Shown: piece after piece, positions 5,951 to 10,538 of the stretch
Numbering within the stretch: the stretch's first letter is position 1
How the letters are laid out: each line of letters opens with the position of its first letter
Translations under genes and position numbers: made by a program
Assembly (NCBI GenBank): GCA_020440935.1
Contig: JAGRNC010000064.1
Span: 1 to 10,538 of the forward strand
Length of the DNA: 10,538 nucleotides
Direction of reading: 5' to 3'
Source of the DNA: Leptospiraceae bacterium
GTDB taxonomy: Bacteria > Spirochaetota > Leptospiria > Leptospirales > Leptonemataceae
Notes under the pieces: model-generated
The model's database searches: none
What the model was told of the DNA's origin: nothing
The model's input: the letters and a program-made list of their open reading frames with translations, nothing else

Positions 5951-7349
5951 CGAGGATTGTTCCGCTTCCTGTCTCCAGGGGTAGCAATCTGCGCGGCTTC
6001 GATTGTAGCGCCTCGATGGTCTGAATGAGTGAACCTTGCGTTAATTGTTGCTCCACGGATTCCAGAGTTGCGCCCAGATGTTCGGCCAGAAGTCCGTTAC
6101 GGAATTTCACGATTGCGTCCATAATGTCCGTTCGCAGGGAACTCTGCTCGGACGACACCGGCGGTGGGTAGGCATCCAGAGCCATACCACATTCGGTATC
6201 CAGTCCCATGGAGCGGTTACTCAAATTGGCCGAAGTTACAAAAGCAAACCGATCGTCTACCACCATGGCCTTTGCATGCACAAAGATGTCTTTGCCTTCC
6301 ACTTCCGGATAGTACATCCGCAGTCGATTATGCTTGTCCGCGTGGCGCAACCTCTGTACAATTCGATGACGCAGGGTGCCCATGGTAGCTTCTTCCAGCC
6401 AGCCTGGACATGCTTTGGGGGTAACAATCACTATTTCCGGTCCCGACTCTTGATGCAGGCTTTCTTCCAGAAAACCCGCCACTGCGTCGGACGTGAAGTA
6501 TTGATTCTCGATATAAATGGAATGTTTGGCTCTCGCGATGGCATCGCCAAAAAGCGACAGGTTTTCCTGGACCGAGGGGCGATCTTCCCATTCGGGATCT
6601 GTGCGGACCAGTCCTACGCGAACGTCCTGAAAGTCGGTTTGCAGGCCAGGAGGCCAGATATTGCGCGAAGGGGTGGGGCGGATCACTTCGCCGCAGGCTC
6701 GTTGCCATCGATTGCGGGCAAGTTGTCCCAACCATCGCGCTGCCTCGCCGGATACCATGGTCTGGATGTCGTGGAATGCGTCGTATGCTCCCCCGTCGGG
6801 CCGCTGGCGGCCCAGGCCATCGGTAGAGTGGGCCCTTGTGTCCCATCTTTGCCCGGTAAGATCGATCCCTCCACAAAAGCCAATGCTATCATCAATCACC
6901 GCTACCTTTTGATGATGCGACGCTCCCAGAGGATGGTTGTTATCAAATCGAAAATGCAGCCGTTCACTGGATTGCCAGGCAAATTTAATGGCAGCCATGG
7001 CCTCTCTTTCCAGGGCATAGATCATTGAATAGTCCCAGTTCAGAATATAGATCTGTAATTCGGAGTTCTTCGCAAGTAGATCGTTCAAGAAAGAGAGAAA
7101 CGCTATGGAATCGTAATCTTCCAGAGGAGCGGGCGCATCAATGTGCTCGCGCTCCGATGATTCCATGTCTGCTTCGCGATTCAGTACTAACCGGCTATCC
7201 AGATCCCATCCAAGTATGAAAAGGGATTGCCGGGCCATTCGCGCCGCCTGCATGAAAGCATTGTAGTAATTGGCCGCGTCAACAAGAAAGGCGCCTTTAT
7301 CTGCATGCGCCAAACTTGCATTCCGGCCATCTTCCAGTATGGTATGCAT
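5859..7349 (-). CDS. Phospholipase D / cardiolipin-synthase-like protein with two HKD motifs
   Basis: This 496-residue protein belongs to the PLD superfamily, which makes or exchanges phosphatidyl groups through a histidine intermediate. HKD motif 1 is His146-Lys148-Asp153 (HHQKVAVIDD), followed by GFCGGIDLTGQRWD. HKD motif 2 is His358-Lys360-Asp365 (HAKAMVVDD), followed by TSANLSNRSMGLDTE. The N-terminus (ILEDGRNASLAHADKGAFLVD) and the C-terminal LDPEKPI segment (475-481) resemble the PLD part of proteins that often carry a C-terminal VTT (DedA-like) membrane domain, which is absent here. No signal peptide or helix is seen, as in ClsB. ATG 7349 is chosen because family similarity begins there; TTG 7448 and TTG 7385 are the in-frame alternatives, and none of the three has a good Shine-Dalgarno. 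It lies 49 bases after the Zn-PLC gene and overlaps the EEP gene, so the three are likely one transcript. Confidence 0.88.
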   Translation of the reverse strand: MHTILEDGRNASLAHADKGAFLVDAANYYNAFMQAARMARQSLFILGWDLDSRLVLNREADMESSEREHIDAPAPLEDYDSIAFLSFLNDLLAKNSELQIYILNWDYSMIYALEREAMAAIKFAWQSSERLHFRFDNNHPLGASHHQKVAVIDDSIGFCGGIDLTGQRWDTRAHSTDGLGRQRPDGGAYDAFHDIQTMVSGEAARWLGQLARNRWQRACGEVIRPTPSRNIWPPGLQTDFQDVRVGLVRTDPEWEDRPSVQENLSLFGDAIARAKHSIYIENQYFTSDAVAGFLEESLHQESGPEIVIVTPKACPGWLEEATMGTLRHRIVQRLRHADKHNRLRMYYPEVEGKDIFVHAKAMVVDDRFAFVTSANLSNRSMGLDTECGMALDAYPPPVSSEQSSLRTDIMDAIVKFRNGLLAEHLGATLESVEQQLTQGSLIQTIEALQSKPRRLLPLETGSGTILDDIVPELQLDPEKPIQVEKILEDFLPIGEK

Positions 7350-7398
7350 CGATTGCCAGTTTTTCGACGCACAGCTGTGGAACAAGGAAAAGGATTCG

Positions 7399-8721
7399 TT
7401 ACTCTTGCGACAACCCCAGGCGAATATAGTTTCGCGTATGCGCTCCAACGCGCTGAAATACCGGCGTTAATGCATTTACGAGAGTATTTGTAGTGCCCTT
7501 TTTTTCCAGCATTGCATAGATATCGTCCTCGGCGCCTACTCCTTTGTATACATAGTTTCCGTCGGTAGCAATAGACTCAGGTAGCTGCTGCTCGAGTATG
7601 GAATCAACCTCCGAAGCGCTGGAAGCGGCTTCGCCGGCCACTATTTGCCGAATATAGCCGTTGGCAGCCGGATCGTAGGAATCATCCAGTTGCAAGTCGG
7701 TAAGAGCCTTCCACATTGCGCCGGGCTTTCGCTTCTGTTGGTATACGGCGATCATTAGATTTCTTTGAAAATTTTCCAGCGCCAGGTGCCGATTGGATAG
7801 TTGCTGGATGGCTTCGGTCTGCGGCGATGAAATGCCAACGGTGTTTAGCAGGTTCATCCATACGAGACCCGTGGTGCCCTTGGCTGGCATAACCCGTGCA
7901 TGGTAGGGTTGTGTCAAATCTTGGAGATAATGCAAACCCCATCCCAGGAATCGGTAGCCCCAGTAAGGATGCCCGGTCTTAAATGCGAAGCGTGCAAGCG
8001 CCAGAAACTCCCTGGCTCGGTAATCCGCATAGGTTTGTTTCAGAAAGCCAGCCAGAGTATACACTACGGCCGATTCATGATAGAAGCCCATGTGAAAAGG
8101 AGCCTGACTGGAATACTCCAGTTTCGCATTCCCAAAGGACTGCTCGCCGAAGCCATACTCCTTTCCAAACTCCGTATGATTGTCTTCGAAAAGACCAATG
8201 TCATGTCCGTAGTCCGGTTCATCGCTGGCGCTGGAAAGAACCAGTAATGCCTGCACGCGATCGCCGGTGCGATAGGCGCAGAATGTAATTTCTTTCATAT
8301 AATCTGCATCTTTGAGGATCGTTACCTCGGTGTGCGGAATCCTGTGGCAGTTTCCTGGAATTTTCCCGGGTACTTCCTGCACGGCCATGGCTAGCTTTAT
8401 GGTCGGGTTGATCCGCAATGCGCGCAGAAATGCAAGAGCGGGTTGACCATTATTGGCTTTGAACTGCAGACTTTCTGGCAGTGGTGGGTATTCGGGATTG
8501 GAGCGATTTTTCCGATCCAATTCCCTTAAGAGCGTTTCCAGGCCCGACTGCTCTGCTTTTACGAATGATTCCAGAGATTCTACAGTAACTTCTTTTTGAA
8601 GCTGCTCAATAGAACCGGCGGCAGAATAGGTGATCAGACTATGTTCCCACCAGGCGAAGATCGCCGAAGGGTAGATGGTGAGAATCAATGCAATTAGAAC
8701 AGGTAAACAGAGGCGCTTCAT
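7399..8721 (-). CDS. Secreted zinc-dependent phospholipase C / P1-nuclease-fold protein
   Basis: The 440-residue protein begins with a Sec signal peptide (MKRLCLPVLIALIL..., probable cleavage after Ala23), so the mature protein would start with Trp24. This is diagnostic because this superfamily uses its N-terminal Trp as a zinc ligand. Other ligands are visible: His27, His210 (APFH), His264-x3-Asp268-x5-His274 (HYLQDLTQPYH) and His312-x3-Glu316 (HLALE). The spacings HxxxD(x5)H and HxxxE equal those of Bacillus cereus PLC (118/122/128 and 142/146). An Asp at 170 or 174 probably completes the trinuclear site. The likely role is cleaving phospholipid head groups outside the cytoplasm, with single-strand nuclease activity of the P1 type as the alternative. 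It is longer than the roughly 245-residue Bacillus enzyme, with extra sequence before and after the core. It leads the probable Zn-PLC/PLD/EEP operon. Confidence 0.85.
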   Translation of the reverse strand: MKRLCLPVLIALILTIYPSAIFAWWEHSLITYSAAGSIEQLQKEVTVESLESFVKAEQSGLETLLRELDRKNRSNPEYPPLPESLQFKANNGQPALAFLRALRINPTIKLAMAVQEVPGKIPGNCHRIPHTEVTILKDADYMKEITFCAYRTGDRVQALLVLSSASDEPDYGHDIGLFEDNHTEFGKEYGFGEQSFGNAKLEYSSQAPFHMGFYHESAVVYTLAGFLKQTYADYRAREFLALARFAFKTGHPYWGYRFLGWGLHYLQDLTQPYHARVMPAKGTTGLVWMNLLNTVGISSPQTEAIQQLSNRHLALENFQRNLMIAVYQQKRKPGAMWKALTDLQLDDSYDPAANGYIRQIVAGEAASSASEVDSILEQQLPESIATDGNYVYKGVGAEDDIYAMLEKKGTTNTLVNALTPVFQRVGAHTRNYIRLGLSQE

Positions 8722-8749
8722 GCAGCAAAGTCGACGCCATTCTTGCTAC

Positions 8750-8778
8750 TGTCAACTCCGGTACGACGAGCTCCGGTA
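8750..8778 (-). promoter_or_regulatory. Tandem TACCGGAG repeats beside a TTGACA box upstream of the Zn-PLC gene
   Basis: Read on the minus strand, TACCGGAG occurs twice with a 15-base period (8778-8771 and 8763-8756), directly followed by TTGACA (8755-8750), a perfect -35 hexamer. The -10 expected 16-18 bases on is poor (GACTTT or shifted), so the promoter would need an activator, which the direct repeats could bind. This would leave a very short leader before the ATG at 8721. The remainder of the 8722-8831 gap shows nothing recognisable, including no terminator for the DinB gene. Confidence 0.3.
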
Positions 8779-8831
8779 GCAGTCCTGCGCGAAGCCCATC
8801 GTAGTCCGTTCTTTAATGGAAGACTGAGAAA

Positions 8832-9311
8832 TTAAACCGACGGTAAACCCAGGGCTCTGCGCCAGGCGCTAATCTGGCCCAGATGGGTTCCGTGGTGCGC
8901 CAGCATAAGGTACCCCAGCGCCGATCCCGAATCGGGCATGGTGGTCTTCCAGCGCTCCAGTTGCACCGGTTTCTGGAGCGCCTCCACTCCCAGAGATTTG
9001 AGCAGCTCCGCTGCAGCCTTGTTCCCTTCGGTGTAGGTTTCCAGGATCTCCGATTTAGAAGGATAAATCGATCGGTCGCTTTGCGGGCTCGATTGCATTC
9101 CAAACGGATGATCTTTCGGATCATCGAAGGCCTCTCCCTTCATGAGCTGTTGGAAGATGGGTAGATAGGCATTCAAATGACTGAACACCCAGGCAGGATG
9201 GTTCATGTTGGGCGCAGGTTCGGCAATCATTTGCTCTTCGGATAGATCCGCGATGAGCTTGGCGCCGTATTCGGTCAGTCGACCGTGCCCCAGAAGAATT
9301 ACGTTAATCAC
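8832..9311 (-). CDS. DinB-family protein (four-helix metal-binding fold)
   Basis: This 159-residue protein resembles the DinB / YfiT-like superfamily. His45 lies in NHPAWVFSHL, and His139 and His143 lie in AHHGTHLGQISAWRRALGLP near the C-terminus. This gives the His plus HxxxH triad that holds a divalent metal in the family. Some members are thiol-dependent transferases (bacillithiol or mycothiol type) and many are uncharacterised, so no substrate is proposed. The start is a GTG at 9311. An in-frame stop at 9326-9324 means no longer start is possible, and no clear ribosome site is seen. It lies 147 bases after the third cyclase and 110 bases before the Zn-PLC gene on the same strand. There is no evident functional tie to either. 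Confidence 0.88.
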   Translation of the reverse strand: MINVILLGHGRLTEYGAKLIADLSEEQMIAEPAPNMNHPAWVFSHLNAYLPIFQQLMKGEAFDDPKDHPFGMQSSPQSDRSIYPSKSEILETYTEGNKAAAELLKSLGVEALQKPVQLERWKTTMPDSGSALGYLMLAHHGTHLGQISAWRRALGLPSV

Positions 9312-9347
9312 GGAGCCATAGTGCTACTGAGCAGGCAGGGGTCAAGT

Positions 9348-9416
9348 CGCCGCCGGGTGCAGGCCCGGGCGAATTTCTGAATTGTTTCGCGGGCATTGAG
9401 GAAGGTAATTCCTTCC
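9348..9416 (-). other. Two hairpins between the third cyclase and DinB genes
   Basis: In the 147-base gap (9312-9458) there are two stems. GGAAGG-taatt-CCTTCC spans 9400-9416. A stronger CGCC-(GC bulge)-CGGG / CCCG-GGCG stem with a 6-base loop spans 9348-9371. Neither is followed by a T-run in the minus direction, so intrinsic termination is doubtful. They may stabilise or separate the cyclase and DinB transcripts. No other element is recognised in the gap. Confidence 0.25.
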
Positions 9417-9458
9417 GATCTGTAGAACCGGAGTAATGAGTGCTTCGCCAGGATCCGA

Positions 9459-10538
9459 TTAAGCCGCCTCTACAAAGTACATTTCCATCGGATCTTTTCC
9501 CTTGGCTTCTACGAGGCCCCTGGGGCTGCATTGGAAGTGCGGTCCCAGTTTGACGCGAGTAGCGGCGGAAACATTCACTTTGCCGGGGCTTCCGGAGCTT
9601 TCCATCCGCGAAGCTGTATTCACTGCATCGCCCCAAATGTCATAGGAGAAGTTGTGCTCTCCCACTACGCCGGCGATGACCGGCCCGGTATGCACTCCGA
9701 TGCGCACTTCCCAGTAGGGCATTCCCTTTTGTTGGCGTTCGAGAAACGTAGCATGAACAAAGTCGCGCATCTGCAAGGCGGCCTGAACGCACCTGGATGC
9801 ATGATCCGCCAGGGGCTCCGGCAGCCCGCCGGCGCACATATAGGCATCTCCAATGGTCTTGATGCGCTGCAATCCATGGCTCACTACAATACGATCAAAT
9901 TCACTGAAGCAATGATCCAACTCACTCAGTAGTTCTTCCGGCCGCATTTGCTCGGCCAGACCTGTAAAGCCTTTGAAATCAGTAAACAGGATACTTGCCT
10001 CCGAGAAAAACGTAGGTCTTGCACTGCCGCTGGTTCGGATTTCTTCCAGCACCGAAGTCGGCAGCATCATGGCCAGAAGCCCATCGGATTTCTTCTTTTC
10101 GAAGGCAGCGATGGAATCGGACCGAAGCTTGCGTCGAAACAATCTTTCCTGGAGTTCGGCAAAAGCAAGCGCTCCGAGAGTCAGATACAGTACGTTCATT
10201 AGATCTCCCCATTGCAGGGGATCCACTTCCACGTTAAAGAATACGAAACCAAAAAACGGAAGCAAGGTTAGCGCATAGGGAATGGCTCCGGTCCTGGCTC
10301 CTCCCACGGACATTACGAAGACGCCGAGCACCACAAACATCAATCCGTTGATAGCCGCCGGATGCAATCCGGTGGCGACGCAAACCCCTACCAGAGTGGT
10401 CATCCATCCGGTAAGAGTCGCTACGTGGCATAGGAATATCCAGCCCCGACGTTTTGCTCCCGGTCGAAATACGAAAAGTAGCAGTGCCAGATAAATCAGC
10501 GATGGAATGATGGAGAAGAGGCGCCAGGGAGCCAGGAA
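9459..10538 (-). CDS. Membrane-anchored class III adenylate cyclase (canonical Lys/Asp type), N-terminus beyond window edge
   Basis: The frame stays open to the right edge, 45 codons beyond an internal ATG at 10403, and those codons encode two further hydrophobic helices. The true start therefore lies outside and 359 residues are visible. Four to six helices occupy about residues 6-125. A linker (LLAMMLPTSVLEEI, visible residues 154-167) leads into the cyclase domain. Metal-binding Asp187 (LFTDFKGFT) and Asp231 (KTIGDAY), purine-specifying Lys227 and Asp300 (YDIWGDAVN), and transition-state Asn307 and Arg311 (NTASR) are all present. This is the textbook Lys/Asp set for an ATP-using cyclase, close in pattern to mycobacterial Rv1625c and mammalian enzymes. 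It probably makes cyclic AMP. It is the first visible gene of the minus-strand run that continues with DinB; any upstream partner lies off the window. Confidence 0.92.
   Translation of the reverse strand, partial: FLAPWRLFSIIPSLIYLALLLFVFRPGAKRRGWIFLCHVATLTGWMTTLVGVCVATGLHPAAINGLMFVVLGVFVMSVGGARTGAIPYALTLLPFFGFVFFNVEVDPLQWGDLMNVLYLTLGALAFAELQERLFRRKLRSDSIAAFEKKKSDGLLAMMLPTSVLEEIRTSGSARPTFFSEASILFTDFKGFTGLAEQMRPEELLSELDHCFSEFDRIVVSHGLQRIKTIGDAYMCAGGLPEPLADHASRCVQAALQMRDFVHATFLERQQKGMPYWEVRIGVHTGPVIAGVVGEHNFSYDIWGDAVNTASRMESSGSPGKVNVSAATRVKLGPHFQCSPRGLVEAKGKDPMEMYFVEAA

Noticed and set aside
6045..7028. Long plus-strand open frame (327 codons) opposite the PLD gene
   Set aside because: It lies wholly antisense to a well-supported PLD gene with both HKD motifs, shows no recognisable domain, and fits the open antisense frame expected from the codon use of the real gene.
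7350..7448. Upstream TTG start for the PLD gene adding 33 residues
   Set aside because: It overlaps the Zn-PLC coding end by about 50 bases, has no ribosome site, and the added residues have no family likeness; similarity begins right after ATG 7349.
9348..9416. Intrinsic terminator after the third cyclase gene
   Set aside because: Stable stems exist, but no T-run follows in the minus direction, so the feature is recorded only as hairpins.

Overview
This is a chromosomal window of about 50% GC from a Gram-negative-type bacterium. The repeated membrane-anchored class III nucleotide cyclases, a membrane-embedded AraC-type regulator and a secreted zinc phospholipase C would fit a Leptospirales-like spirochaete, but this is inference from gene style and no taxonomic marker is present. 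No rRNA, tRNA, CRISPR array or insertion sequence was seen, coding density is high, and no gap exceeds 150 bases.

Layout. (1) 1-573, minus: the N-terminal part of an Acg-family nitroreductase-like protein that runs off the left edge. (2) 574-677: a divergent promoter region with a 26-bp near-perfect palindrome that looks like an operator. (3) 678-3770, plus: three tightly overlapping genes, all for integral membrane proteins: a six-helix DUF4386-type protein, a membrane-anchored class III adenylate cyclase, and an AraC-family regulator with about seven membrane helices. (4) 3872-4996, plus: a second membrane cyclase of a different subfamily. (5) A convergent junction at 4997-5098. (6) 8721-5099, minus: a secreted zinc phospholipase C/P1-nuclease-fold protein, a phospholipase D/cardiolipin-synthase-like protein and an endonuclease/exonuclease/phosphatase (EEP) protein, probably one operon. 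(7) 9311-8832, minus: a DinB-family protein. (8) 10538-9459, minus: a third membrane-anchored class III cyclase, truncated by the right edge at its N-terminus.

Two themes emerge. The first is membrane-coupled signalling. Three cyclases share the metal-binding aspartates, the purine-binding lysine and the transition-state Asn/Arg pair, but they differ at the second purine-specifying position (Thr, Ala, Asp) and in their membrane parts. One of them is translationally coupled to a membrane regulator with a DNA-binding domain. The second is phospholipid handling. A secreted Zn-PLC, a two-HKD PLD and a YbhP-like EEP protein sit in a row, and the PLD/EEP pair resembles the clsB-ybhP neighbourhood of E. 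coli.

The most interesting candidate system is the all-membrane DUF4386/cyclase/AraC operon with its palindromic operator. The phospholipase trio comes next. Both are inferences from gene content and spacing, and no function has been shown from the sequence alone.
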